A DNA stretch of 64,000 bases from Trichococcus ilyis (GTDB taxonomy: Bacteria > Bacillota > Bacilli > Lactobacillales > Aerococcaceae), in the NCBI RefSeq assembly GCF_900109135.1, contig NZ_FNYT01000011.1, positions 1-64,000 on the forward strand. Direction: 5' to 3'. Numbering within the stretch: the first letter of the stretch is position 1; every line of letters starts with the position of its first letter. Below, in pieces: positions 29,904-38,498 of this stretch. The notes beneath the pieces are model-generated. The model was not told the origin of the DNA. It saw only the letters and a program-made list of their open reading frames with translations, and ran no database searches. The position numbers and the translations under genes are program-made.

Positions 29904-30710
29904 CTAGCCGAAATGCCCAGAAACATAATCTTCCGTCTGTTGGATTTTCGGACGGGTAAAGATTTTTCTGGTCTCATCATATTCAATGACATTGCCCAAA
30001 TAGAAGAACGCCGTATAGTCACTGATTCGGGATGCTTGTTGCATATTGTGCGTTACAATGATGATCGTATATTTTTCCTTCAGTTCCAGCAATGTTTCTT
30101 CGACTTGGGAAGTCGAAATCGGATCCAATGCGCTGGCCGGTTCATCCAAGAGCAGGATATCCGGCTTCAAGGCGATCGCCCGTGCGATGCAAAGTCGCTG
30201 CTGTTGGCCCCCGGAAAGCGCTAAGGCGCTCTTGTTCAGCTGATCCTTCACTTGGTCCCAGAGGGCAGCTTGTTTCAGGCTGGTTTCAACGATTTCGTCC
30301 AACGCCGCTTTGTCCTTCAGGCCATGCCTTTTCAATGCGAAAGCGATGTTCTCATAGATCGATTTGCTGAAAGGATTCGGTCGTTGGAACACCATGCCGA
30401 TGTTTTTGCGCATCTCGAACACATCGATTTCAGGCACATTCACATCGATGCCTTGATAAATGATTTCCCCGGTCACCCTTGCTCCCGCCACAGTGTCATT
30501 CATCCGGTTCAGCGAACGCAGATAGGTGGACTTGCCGCACCCGCTCGGCCCGATCAGCGAGGTGATCTTATTCTTTTCAAATTCCATGGAAACGCCTTTG
30601 ATCGCTTCAAAGTCACCGTAAAAAACATGCAGATCATTTGTTTTGAGGGCAACATCAGCATCCGGACGCATCCGGATGATATTCGTTTCCAGTGTTTTTC
30701 CATTTCCCAT
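29904..30710 (-). CDS. pstB: Phosphate ABC transporter ATPase PstB (copy 2)
   Basis: The 268-residue ATPase has a 25-residue N-terminal extension, then Walker [20 protein letters not shown], signature [16 protein letters not shown] and Walker [14 protein letters not shown] (Ala where its partner has Thr). The ATG at 30710 has AGGAGG eight bases upstream. It lies 33 bp after pstA2. Confidence 0.95.
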   Translation of the reverse strand: MGNGKTLETNIIRMRPDADVALKTNDLHVFYGDFEAIKGVSMEFEKNKITSLIGPSGCGKSTYLRSLNRMNDTVAGARVTGEIIYQGIDVNVPEIDVFEMRKNIGMVFQRPNPFSKSIYENIAFALKRHGLKDKAALDEIVETSLKQAALWDQVKDQLNKSALALSGGQQQRLCIARAIALKPDILLLDEPASALDPISTSQVEETLLELKEKYTIIIVTHNMQQASRISDYTAFFYLGNVIEYDETRKIFTRPKIQQTEDYVSGHFG

Positions 30711-30743
30711 CAAGGGTTCCTCCTTCAAGTCAATTTTCCGGTT

Positions 30744-31634
30744 TTATGCAGAAGTAGCCTTTTTCTGCAATCTTCTGCCCAAGCTTCTTGCAGTCAGATT
30801 GAAGATGAGGACAGCCAATACCAATACTGCCGAAGCTCCGGCCGATACTTCCGCTCCATCCGGCTTCACGCCTTCACTGTTGATCTTCCAGATGTGCACA
30901 GCCAATGTTTCGGCAGGTCGGAAAATGTTTAAAGGACTTGTGATGGACCGCGGATTCCAGTTTGTGAAATCCAAAGCCGGCGCGCTCTGCCCGGCTGTAT
31001 AGATCAAGGCGGCGGCTTCACCGAATATCCGCCCCGCAGCCAGAATCATCCCCGTCAGAATGCCCGGCAAGGCAGCCGGCAGAATGATCCGCGTCACGGT
31101 CTCCCAACGCGAAAGGCCCAACGCCAACCCGGCCTCGCGTTGCGAAGTAGGGATCGCCCGCAAGGAGTCTTCGATTGTCCGCGTCAGAAGCGGCAGATTG
31201 AAGATGGTCAATGACAAAGCACCCGAAAGGATCGAGAAGCCAAAATCATACTGGATGACGAAAATCAGGAATCCGAAGAGACCGACGACGACGGACGGCA
31301 AAGAGCTCAAAACTTCGATAGCCGTACGGATGATATCCGTGAACCAATTTTGGGGAGCATATTCCGAAAGGTAAATCGCAGCCCCCAGCGCAAGCGGTGT
31401 ACTGATCAGCAATGTCAGGACCAAAAGATAAAAGGAATTGAATAATTGCACTCCGATTCCGCCGCCGATTTGGAAGGATTTCGCCGGTGCCGTCAAAAAT
31501 TCCCATGAAAACTGAGGCAGGCCGCGCCACAGGATGAAAAGCAGCAAGCTTGCCAAAATAAGGATGATCGTGCCGGAAAACAAGTAAATCAGGCCGACCA
31601 TGAATTTGTCTACTTTTTTGGGATTCAGGTTCAT
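30744..31634 (-). CDS. pstA: Phosphate ABC transporter permease PstA (operon 2)
   Basis: The 296-residue membrane protein has six helices and the permease loop LRAIPTSQREAGLALGLSRWETV. LGAAIYLSEYAP is a PstA hallmark. Its ATG overlaps the pstC2 stop (ATGA). It forms the phosphate channel with PstC2, fed by PstS2. Confidence 0.95.
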   Translation of the reverse strand: MNLNPKKVDKFMVGLIYLFSGTIILILASLLLFILWRGLPQFSWEFLTAPAKSFQIGGGIGVQLFNSFYLLVLTLLISTPLALGAAIYLSEYAPQNWFTDIIRTAIEVLSSLPSVVVGLFGFLIFVIQYDFGFSILSGALSLTIFNLPLLTRTIEDSLRAIPTSQREAGLALGLSRWETVTRIILPAALPGILTGMILAAGRIFGEAAALIYTAGQSAPALDFTNWNPRSITSPLNIFRPAETLAVHIWKINSEGVKPDGAEVSAGASAVLVLAVLIFNLTARSLGRRLQKKATSA

Positions 31635-32554
31635 TTTTTTACGGCTCCTTTCTTACCGATGTAACGCGTTAAAATGTTGAAGAACAGAGCCATCAATAAT
31701 AGGATGGTCGCCAATGACCAGAGCACATTGTTTTCCAACGTCCCCATCACCGTGTTCCCCATGCTCATCGTCAAAATACTGGTCAATGTCGATGCGGGGG
31801 TGACCAGGCTGGTCGGCATCAAAGTCGCATTTCCGATGACCATCTGAACGGCCAAGGCTTCACCGAACGCACGCGCCATTCCGAATACGACTGCCGTCAG
31901 CAGGCCCGGGGTCGCTGCCCGCAGCACCACTTTATAAATGGTCTGCCAGCGCGTTCCTCCCATAGCCAGGGAAGCTTCGCGGTAATGACGGGGGACCGCA
32001 TTTAAAGCATCCACCGACATGCTGGTCACAGTCGGCAAAATCATGACGAACAGAACCAGGGTGGATGATAAGATACCGAACCCAGTGCCGCCGAACAAAG
32101 AACGGACCAACGGCACGACGACGGTCAGGCCGATGAAGCCGTATACGACCGACGGGATACCGACAAGCAGTTCGATGACCGGCTGCAGAATTTTTTTGCC
32201 GGATTTCGGCGAAATTTCCGTCATGAACAGCGCTGCCGCCACAGCAAACGGCGTCGCCAAAGCTGCGGAAATCAGCGTGACCAAAAATGAGCCCGCAATC
32301 ATCGGCAGGGCGCCGACCAATGGCGTGCCGTCTTTAGCGACGGTGCCGGGATTCCAGATGCTCTTCGTCAAAAAATCCCCCAGTGATATGCCATCCGTGA
32401 CAAAAGTGGATATCCCTTTGCTGGTGACAAAATAGAGAATGGACAGCACGATGAAGACGATGACTGTCGTGCTGATCAGACTGATGGTACGTCCAAATGA
32501 TTCCAATCTGCGTTTACTAGACTTTTTCATTAAGTTTCCTGGTGTCATTTCCAA
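31631..32554 (-). CDS. pstC: Phosphate ABC transporter permease PstC (operon 2)
   Basis: The 307-residue permease has six helices and the loop LNAVPRHYREASLAMGGTRWQT. The start is uncertain. AGGAGG stands seven bases before a TTG at 32554, an ATG follows two codons later (32548), and another ATG (32530) has CAGGAAAC upstream. I give the TTG because of its spacing. Its stop overlaps pstA2, and it lies 94 bp after pstS2 with a hairpin in between. Confidence 0.9.
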   Translation of the reverse strand: MEMTPGNLMKKSSKRRLESFGRTISLISTTVIVFIVLSILYFVTSKGISTFVTDGISLGDFLTKSIWNPGTVAKDGTPLVGALPMIAGSFLVTLISAALATPFAVAAALFMTEISPKSGKKILQPVIELLVGIPSVVYGFIGLTVVVPLVRSLFGGTGFGILSSTLVLFVMILPTVTSMSVDALNAVPRHYREASLAMGGTRWQTIYKVVLRAATPGLLTAVVFGMARAFGEALAVQMVIGNATLMPTSLVTPASTLTSILTMSMGNTVMGTLENNVLWSLATILLLMALFFNILTRYIGKKGAVKK

Positions 32555-32594
32555 GAGAAACCCTCCTCTTAAACTTTGAGCCGCAACGAAAAGC

Positions 32595-32615
32595 GCCGTC
32601 CTTCGAAAAGGCGGC
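32595..32615 (-). other. Intercistronic hairpin pstS2-pstC2
   Basis: The minus strand folds GCCGCCTT-TTCG-AAGGACGGC, eight pairs with one bulge and a TTCG tetraloop. It lacks a T tract, so it is more likely an mRNA stabiliser or attenuator raising pstS2 over the rest of the operon than a full terminator. Confidence 0.55.
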
Positions 32616-32648
32616 CGCCTTCCATCGCAATGATATTTCAGTTGCCTG

Positions 32649-33509
32649 CTATTCGATCGGCGTCACATTTCCTTCGATGTCCCTGTCGACCTTCATTTGC
32701 GTTGAAGGAATGTAGCCCAGTGCTTCGATCAGATTGCCTTGCACATCTTCCGACAGCATGTAATCCAGGAATTCTTTCGTCAATCCCGTAGGTTCACCCT
32801 TCGTGTACATATGTTCATAAGCCCAGATGACCCAAGCATTTGTCGCCACGTTCTCCGGAGTAGGTTCCACGCCGTCGATCGACAGCGGCTTGACATCCTC
32901 ATTCACATATGAGAACGAGACATAGCTGATGGTGCCTGGTGTTGAAGCAACAATCTGACGGACGGTTCCGTTCGATTCCTGCTCCTGCGTGATGATGCTT
33001 TCTTCCCCTGCCAGAACCCACTTATCAAAGGTCGCCCGGGTTCCGCTGCCCTTCGCGCGGTTCAAAACAACGATCGGCAGATCCTTTCCGCCCAGCTCGG
33101 ACCAATTGCTGTATTTGCCGGTAAAGATGCCGCGCAGCTCTTCCATGGAAAGATCGGTTACGCCGACTCCCGGCGTCACGATCGGCGTGATGCCGACGAC
33201 AGCGACGCGGTGATCCACCAATTGGCTGGCATCGATCCCTTCCCTCTCTTCAGCAAAAATATCCGAATTTCCGATATCGACTGCACCTGCGGCAATCTGA
33301 CTCAAGCCGGTTCCGGTTCCGCCGCCTTGGACATTGATGAATTTGCCCAGATTTTCCGCGCTGAATTGTTCCCCTGCGGCTTCCACCAACGGTTGCAGCG
33401 CCGAAGAGCCTACCGCCGTGATCGATTCCTCATCGACTACAGGTCCGCATGCGGACAACGAAAATGCGGCAGCAAGACTGACTATGGCCGTAACGTATTT
33501 TAATTTCAT
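32649..33509 (-). CDS. pstS: Phosphate-binding lipoprotein PstS (operon 2)
   Basis: The 286-residue solute-binding protein has a lipoprotein signal with lipobox LSAC (Cys21). Phosphate-binding segments are AVGSSALQPLVEAAG, GGGTGTGLSQIAAGAVDIGNSD and RAKGSGTRATFDKWV. It resembles the PstS type of lactococci and streptococci and is clearly different from PstS1. The ATG at 33509 follows GGGAGG at six bases; a longer frame is spurious. It is the first gene of the second pst operon, under its own Pho box. Confidence 0.95.
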   Translation of the reverse strand: MKLKYVTAIVSLAAAFSLSACGPVVDEESITAVGSSALQPLVEAAGEQFSAENLGKFINVQGGGTGTGLSQIAAGAVDIGNSDIFAEEREGIDASQLVDHRVAVVGITPIVTPGVGVTDLSMEELRGIFTGKYSNWSELGGKDLPIVVLNRAKGSGTRATFDKWVLAGEESIITQEQESNGTVRQIVASTPGTISYVSFSYVNEDVKPLSIDGVEPTPENVATNAWVIWAYEHMYTKGEPTGLTKEFLDYMLSEDVQGNLIEALGYIPSTQMKVDRDIEGNVTPIE

Positions 33510-33565
33510 TGTGTACCTCCCATGTATTTGCACTGAACACATACTTATCCATCGTAACGAAAGTT

Positions 33566-33604
33566 TGTAAATGTTTCGTATCACTTTTGTAAATTTTATG
33601 TAAA
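33566..33604 (-). promoter_or_regulatory. Pho box of pst operon 2
   Basis: On the minus strand TTTACA hexamers end at 33599, 33588 and 33566, i.e. separated by 11 and 22 bp, one helical phase. This is the TTHACA direct-repeat pattern bound by PhoP in Firmicutes. It lies 57-95 bp upstream of the pstS2 ATG. Confidence 0.78.
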
Positions 33605-33800
33605 TCCATCATGTATTTTATTGACGGAGCATTGTCATGTTGATTTTGGGTTATTTTTCCGTAAATTCCCCCAATAATCATCCATATTATAACAAATTGC
33701 CTGAACGCTTGTCTTATATCTCGTACAGAAATAAATATTACATTTTCATGAGTATTTTCAATACTGCCATACGGCAGTCCTCATTCCGGAAAGCGCAAAA

Positions 33801-33850
33801 AAGCCGGGAGGGCTGCGCGATCAGTTCCGATCGCGCAGCCCTCCCGGCTT
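33801..33850 (-). terminator. Terminator of pst operon 1 (phoU1)
   Basis: A perfect 22-bp stem (33801-33822 with 33829-33850) is followed by T runs on both sides, so it can work in both directions. The rest of the gap to 33565 holds only AT-rich sequence. Confidence 0.9.
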
Positions 33851-33880
33851 GATTTTTTTGACTCAATAAGCATAAATCTT

Positions 33881-34555
33881 TTAGTCTTCGAATTTGTTGT
33901 TTGTGTTCAATTCGATTATTTTCCCTGTCCCCAGATAAATGATCCATTCGCAGATGTTCGTTACATAATCGCCGATCCGTTCCAGATAACCGGTGACCAT
34001 GATGTAATCGGTGGCACCCAGAACGAGTTCAGGGTCCAGCTTCATTTCTTCGATAGCGCGCTCATAGATCCGTTCGGCATCCTGATCGACCAATTTATCG
34101 CTCAAAGCTACTTCTTTGGCCTTCTCGATATCCGTTTTGATATAGGCGGTCAGAACTTCCTCCACCATGATTTTAACCTTCTCCGACTGCTCGGCGATGG
34201 CTGTTTCGATATCGGAATTGCGCTTGTTCCCTTTAACCCGGATGGTGGATTTCGCGATACTGACGGCATGATCCGCCATCCGTTCCAGATCCGCGCATGC
34301 CTTCATGATGGTAACGATTCTGCGGAGGTTACCGGTGACCGGTTGGTGCAACGCGATCAATTCAAAGCATCTTTTCTCGATTTCTGCTTCTCTTTGGTTG
34401 ATGGCGGCATCATGCGCGATCACTTCTGCGGCAAGCTCTTTATCATGATTCACAAAACCTTTAACGGAAATATAGATCGCTTCGTTCACCATTTTCCCCA
34501 TTTCAGAGAAAAGTACGTGCAGATCCTGCAATTCTTCTTCAAAAATTTTTCTCAT
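33881..34555 (-). CDS. phoU: PhoU-family phosphate regulator 1
   Basis: The 224-residue helical protein has two PhoU repeats (DLERMADHAVSIA and YLERIGDYVTNICEW). GGGGGCGAAAAA precedes the ATG. It is last in pstS1-C1-A1-B1-phoU1, 66 bp after pstB1. Having one PhoU per pst operon suggests that each transporter has its own signalling partner to PhoR, or that they replace one another. Confidence 0.94.
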   Translation of the reverse strand: MRKIFEEELQDLHVLFSEMGKMVNEAIYISVKGFVNHDKELAAEVIAHDAAINQREAEIEKRCFELIALHQPVTGNLRRIVTIMKACADLERMADHAVSIAKSTIRVKGNKRNSDIETAIAEQSEKVKIMVEEVLTAYIKTDIEKAKEVALSDKLVDQDAERIYERAIEEMKLDPELVLGATDYIMVTGYLERIGDYVTNICEWIIYLGTGKIIELNTNNKFED

Positions 34556-34621
34556 TTTTTCGCCCCCTGTTACCTATCGTTATGCATCACAGTGCATCAT
34601 TGACTCCATTATAGCCCAGTC

Positions 34622-35404
34622 TTAACCGAATTTGCCAGAGATATAATCATCTGTGCGTTTATCATTCGGATTGGAATAAATGATTTCCGTCTTATCATAT
34701 TCTACCACTTCTCCATTCAAAAAGAAGGCCGTTTGGTCCGAAATGCGGGCTGCCTGCTGCATATTATGGGTCACGATGATGATGCTGTAGTCTTTTTTCA
34801 GAGTCTGGATCAGGTCTTCCACTTTGGAAGTCGAAATCGGATCCAAAGCGGAAGTAGGCTCATCCATCAGAAGGACTTCCGGTTCCACCGCCAAACTTCT
34901 GGCGATGCACAGCCGCTGCTGCTGCCCACCGGACAGTCCGAAGGCATTTTCCTTCAGACGGTCTTTCACTTCGTCCCAAAGAGCGGCGCCCTTCAAGCTT
35001 TTTTCGACGACCTCATCCAGTACCGTCTTATCTTTTACGCCGTGGATTTTAGGACCATAAGCGATATTCTCGTATATCGATTTCGGGAATGGGTTCGGTT
35101 TCTGGAAGACCATCCCGACATCCGTCCGCAGTTGCTCCACTTTGTAACGCGGATCAAAAATATTCTGCTCATTGTAATTGATCGATCCGGTCATCTTTAC
35201 GCTGGGAACCAGTTCGACCATCCGGTTCAAAGTCTTGATGAAAGTGGATTTTCCGCAGCCGGACGGTCCGATGATCGCCGTGACTTCCTTCGTGGGAATA
35301 TCCAGTTGGATATTTTTCAATGCATGTGTGTTGCCGTACCATAAATTAAAATCCTTCACTGTGTATATCATTTTTTTGTCTTTTAAGCTCACTTCTGGAT
35401 TCAA
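34622..35404 (-). CDS. pstB: Phosphate ABC transporter ATPase PstB (operon 1)
   Basis: The 260-residue ATPase has Walker [20 protein letters not shown], signature [16 protein letters not shown] and Walker [14 protein letters not shown]. The likely start is TTG at 35404, eight bases after AGGAGG; the first ATG is 11 codons later (35371) without a ribosome site. It lies 17 bp after pstA1. Confidence 0.94.
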   Translation of the reverse strand: MNPEVSLKDKKMIYTVKDFNLWYGNTHALKNIQLDIPTKEVTAIIGPSGCGKSTFIKTLNRMVELVPSVKMTGSINYNEQNIFDPRYKVEQLRTDVGMVFQKPNPFPKSIYENIAYGPKIHGVKDKTVLDEVVEKSLKGAALWDEVKDRLKENAFGLSGGQQQRLCIARSLAVEPEVLLMDEPTSALDPISTSKVEDLIQTLKKDYSIIIVTHNMQQAARISDQTAFFLNGEVVEYDKTEIIYSNPNDKRTDDYISGKFG

Positions 35405-35421
35405 ATGAGTACCCTCCTAAT

Positions 35422-36294
35422 TTAATAACGCTTCGAAAATTTATTGCGGATGTAGATCGCCAATGAATTCATAATGACCAACATCAGCATCAAGACAATG
35501 CTTCCGGCTGCAGCGACCGCCTGGAATTCTTCTTGCGGCCGCCCTGCCCAGTTGAAGATTTGGATCGGCATGGCCGTGAACCCGGACCAGATGCTTTCCG
35601 GTACATAGGCAATGAAAGTCATCGCTCCGATCATCAACAGCGGTGCCGTCTCTCCGACTGCCCTTGATAGAGCCAAAATCGATCCGGTAAGGATACCGGG
35701 CACGGCTGCCGGAAGAACGACAGTCCGGATTGTCTGCCATTTGGTGGCGCCCATCGCATAAGAGGCTTCATACTGCTCCTTCGGGATGGCACGGATAGCT
35801 TCCTGGCTCGAAACGACAATGACCGGCAAAATCATCAAACTCATCGTCAGACCGCCCGCCAGGACGCTCCGGCCCATTTCCAACAAACGGACGAATACAG
35901 TCAGTCCCAAGAGCCCGAAAACAATCGACGGGACCCCGGAAAGGTTCGAGATATTCAACTCGATGAAATGCGTGAATTTGTTGTCAGGAGCATATTCCTC
36001 CAGATAGATCGCCGTTCCGACGCCCAGAAGGAGCGACAACGGGGCGACGATGGCCATGATCCTGACTGTTCCGTAGATGGCAGCCTTAATGCCGGCATCC
36101 TCCGGTTTTCTGGAGGCATAGTTTTTCAGAAAGTCCCAATCAAGATAGCCGGTCCCTTGCGAAACAATCCGCATGACCAGAATGGCCAAGACGACGATAC
36201 CGAAGAAAGTCGCCAAAAAAAAGAGCCCTTTGATTACGCTGTTCAGCAATAACCGATTGTTGATTCTGTTGTTGTTCTTTTCCACTAATTTCAT
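35422..36294 (-). CDS. pstA: Phosphate ABC transporter permease PstA (operon 1)
   Basis: The 290-residue permease has six helices, the loop IRAIPKEQYEASYAMGATKWQTI and the PstA-type TAIYLEEYAPD. Its ATG shares one base with the pstC1 stop (TGATG), and GGGAGG stands eight bases before it. Confidence 0.95.
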   Translation of the reverse strand: MKLVEKNNNRINNRLLLNSVIKGLFFLATFFGIVVLAILVMRIVSQGTGYLDWDFLKNYASRKPEDAGIKAAIYGTVRIMAIVAPLSLLLGVGTAIYLEEYAPDNKFTHFIELNISNLSGVPSIVFGLLGLTVFVRLLEMGRSVLAGGLTMSLMILPVIVVSSQEAIRAIPKEQYEASYAMGATKWQTIRTVVLPAAVPGILTGSILALSRAVGETAPLLMIGAMTFIAYVPESIWSGFTAMPIQIFNWAGRPQEEFQAVAAAGSIVLMLMLVIMNSLAIYIRNKFSKRY

Positions 36295-37223
36295 CAATAT
36301 TCCTCCCTAAAGCGACGGGACATGTAATTCGCCAGCAGGTTCATCAACAAGGTGAAGAGGAACAACGTCATCCCTACCGCATAGATACTGTAGTAGATCG
36401 TGGATCCGTAGGTTGCATCCCCCATGCTGACCTGAACGATGTAGGATGTCATCGTCTGGATGGATTCTGTCACATCAAGCGTGAATTTGGGTGTCGATCC
36501 GGCTGCCGTGGATACGATCATCGTTTCGCCTACCGCACGGGAAATCCCCAAAACGATGGAAGAGATGATTCCCGACAAGGATCCCGGCAAAATGACTTTC
36601 AGCGCCACTTCCAGGCGGGTAGCCCCAAGCGCCAAGGCGCCTTCACGCATCGCATTCGGTACGGCACCCATCGCTTCTTCGGACAAGGAAGTGATTTGCG
36701 GGATGATCATGATCCCCACGACAATTCCCGGGCTGAGCGCGTTGAAAATCGGCAGATTCGGTATGAAGGTCTGCAACATCGGTGTCACGAACGTCAACGC
36801 AAACAGCCCGTAGACGACTGTCGGCACCCCGGCCAGCACTTCCAGAACCGGCTTGACGATTTTGCGCGTCCGTTCCGATGCGTATTCGCTCAAATAGATG
36901 GCTGAGCTCAGGCCGAGCGGTACGGCAACGAGCATCGCAACGCCGGCTATCAAGAAGGTTCCGCTCAACAGCGGCAGAATCCCAAAACTTGGATTATTTT
37001 TGAAGAAAGGATACCACTCTTTTCCGGTAAGGAATTCCAGAATCGGAACGTCACTGAAAAACGTGAACGTTTCCTTTGCCAGCGTGAAGACGATCCCGAA
37101 TGTCGTCAGGATCGAAATGATCGCACAGAGCAGAAAAAAAAGCGGCATGGCTTTTTCCGCGAAGTGCAAAGATTTTTGTCGTGAACTTTTTTCGTTCATG
37201 AAGTCTTTGACAGATTTTGACAT
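36294..37223 (-). CDS. pstC: Phosphate ABC transporter permease PstC (operon 1)
   Basis: The 309-residue permease has six helices and the loop MGAVPNAMREGALALGATRLE. AGGAGAATCAAT precedes the ATG. It follows pstS1 after an 86-bp gap containing a strong hairpin. Confidence 0.95.
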   Translation of the reverse strand: MSKSVKDFMNEKSSRQKSLHFAEKAMPLFFLLCAIISILTTFGIVFTLAKETFTFFSDVPILEFLTGKEWYPFFKNNPSFGILPLLSGTFLIAGVAMLVAVPLGLSSAIYLSEYASERTRKIVKPVLEVLAGVPTVVYGLFALTFVTPMLQTFIPNLPIFNALSPGIVVGIMIIPQITSLSEEAMGAVPNAMREGALALGATRLEVALKVILPGSLSGIISSIVLGISRAVGETMIVSTAAGSTPKFTLDVTESIQTMTSYIVQVSMGDATYGSTIYYSIYAVGMTLFLFTLLMNLLANYMSRRFREEY

Positions 37224-37248
37224 ATTGATTCTCCTCTAATAAAGATGA

Positions 37249-37285
37249 GATGTAAGGAAAGCAAAACAGCCGCTTTCCTCACATC
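37249..37285 (-). other. Intercistronic hairpin pstS1-pstC1
   Basis: A 14-pair stem with one G-U (37249-37262 with 37272-37285) encloses a nine-base loop. There is no T tract behind it. As in pst operon 2, it probably lets pstS accumulate above the transporter mRNA. Confidence 0.65.
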
Positions 37286-37309
37286 CCTAAGTCATTTATG
37301 AAATTTTGT

Positions 37310-38275
37310 TTATTTCAAGCCTTCCAGTGTAGTCAAAGCTGCTTCGTAAGTTTCAGCCGGTAATGCTACATAGCCGACTTCAGCTGCCATTTCGGCTGCA
37401 TTTTCCAATGTGTATTTCGTGAACGCATAGACATTCTCGTTTTGCAGGGACTCGTTCTTCACATAGATGAACAATGGGCGGGAAAGCGGCTCATAAGATC
37501 CGTCTTGGACTGTTGTGTCATTAGGTGTGACTGCAACGCCCTCACCGTTTACAATCGGAACAGCTTTAACGATGTCGCTGTTTTCCAGGTAATAGGCATA
37601 GCCGAAGTAGCCGATCGCATTTGCAGAACCGGAAACACCTTGAACCAAAACGTTGTCATCTTCAGATAGTGAAGCGGCTTTGTTGATTTGTTCGCCATCC
37701 AAGATCACTTCATCGAAGTAATCGTAAGTTCCTGAGTCGGTACCCGGGCTGAACAACTCGATCGGTTCTTCCGGCCAGCCTTCGCGGACATCCGCCCAAG
37801 TTTCAACGCCAGTGCCTTCTGTCCAGATCATAGCCAATTCTTCGATGGTCAATTGATCCACCCAGTCGTTGTCGCTGTTCACAACTACCGTCAAACCATC
37901 CAAGGCAATTTGGAACTCTGTATACTCAATGCCGGCTTCTTCCAACAAAGCGATTTCTTCGTCTTTGATCGGACGTGAAGCATTGCTGATGTCCGTTTCG
38001 CCTGCGATGAATTTCTCAAATCCGCCGCCTGTACCGGATACACCGATTGTCGCTCTTACGTCTGGATTAGCGATTGAAAATTCTTCAGCCACTGCTTCCA
38101 TGATCGGGAATACTGTGGAAGAGCCATCCACCAAGATATCATTGCTTCCGGTTGCGGTTGTGCTTTCAGTTGCCGCACCGCTCTCAGCAGTTGTGCCGTC
38201 TCCGTTGCCGCAAGCCGCCAATGTAGCGCCGATGCTCAAAGCCAATGCGAATTTAGATAATTTACCAAAGTTCAT
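37310..38275 (-). CDS. pstS: Phosphate-binding lipoprotein PstS (operon 1)
   Basis: The 321-residue protein has a lipoprotein signal with lipobox LAAC (Cys22), a Ser/Thr/Gly-rich linker and the phosphate-binding segments DGSSTVFPIMEAV, GVSGTGGGFEKFIAGETDISNA and SPGTDSGTYDYF. AAGGATGG lies before the ATG. It is the first gene of the operon next to phoPR, under its own Pho box. Confidence 0.96.
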   Translation of the reverse strand: MNFGKLSKFALALSIGATLAACGNGDGTTAESGAATESTTATGSNDILVDGSSTVFPIMEAVAEEFSIANPDVRATIGVSGTGGGFEKFIAGETDISNASRPIKDEEIALLEEAGIEYTEFQIALDGLTVVVNSDNDWVDQLTIEELAMIWTEGTGVETWADVREGWPEEPIELFSPGTDSGTYDYFDEVILDGEQINKAASLSEDDNVLVQGVSGSANAIGYFGYAYYLENSDIVKAVPIVNGEGVAVTPNDTTVQDGSYEPLSRPLFIYVKNESLQNENVYAFTKYTLENAAEMAAEVGYVALPAETYEAALTTLEGLK

Positions 38276-38369
38276 TTTCTACCATCCTTTATGTTGAGGT
38301 TATTTGAACGTCATTGCCTGTTCACATTCCTAATATTAACGGTCCATTGTTAATTTCCTTGCGGTTTCG

Positions 38370-38417
38370 TGTAAAGTTTTTGTTTAGTTGCCTCCTTTTT
38401 TGTAAATCTTTTGTAAA
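38370..38417 (-). promoter_or_regulatory. Pho box of pst operon 1
   Basis: On the minus strand four TTHACA-like hexamers occur in two 11-bp-phased pairs: TTTACA (38412-38417) with TTTACA (38401-38406), and TAAACA (38381-38386) with TTTACA (38370-38375). A possible -10 TAATAT is at 38333-38338. Confidence 0.8.
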
Positions 38418-38436
38418 CGCACCCTCTCTGAACCAA

Positions 38437-38480
38437 CAAAAAAAGCTCTACAGACGCGTTTTCCGCCTGTAAAGCTTTTT
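38437..38480 (-). terminator. Terminator of phoPR
   Basis: Stem 38441-38453 pairs with 38467-38479 and is followed by a T run on the minus strand; it separates phoPR from the pst1 promoter. Confidence 0.85.
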
Positions 38481-38498
38481 TGTATGCAGCCTATCGGA

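Noticed and set aside
28415-38275. Tandem pst operons as an assembly duplication
   Set aside because: The paralogues differ clearly in protein sequence, gene number (pstB once versus twice) and intergenic hairpins.
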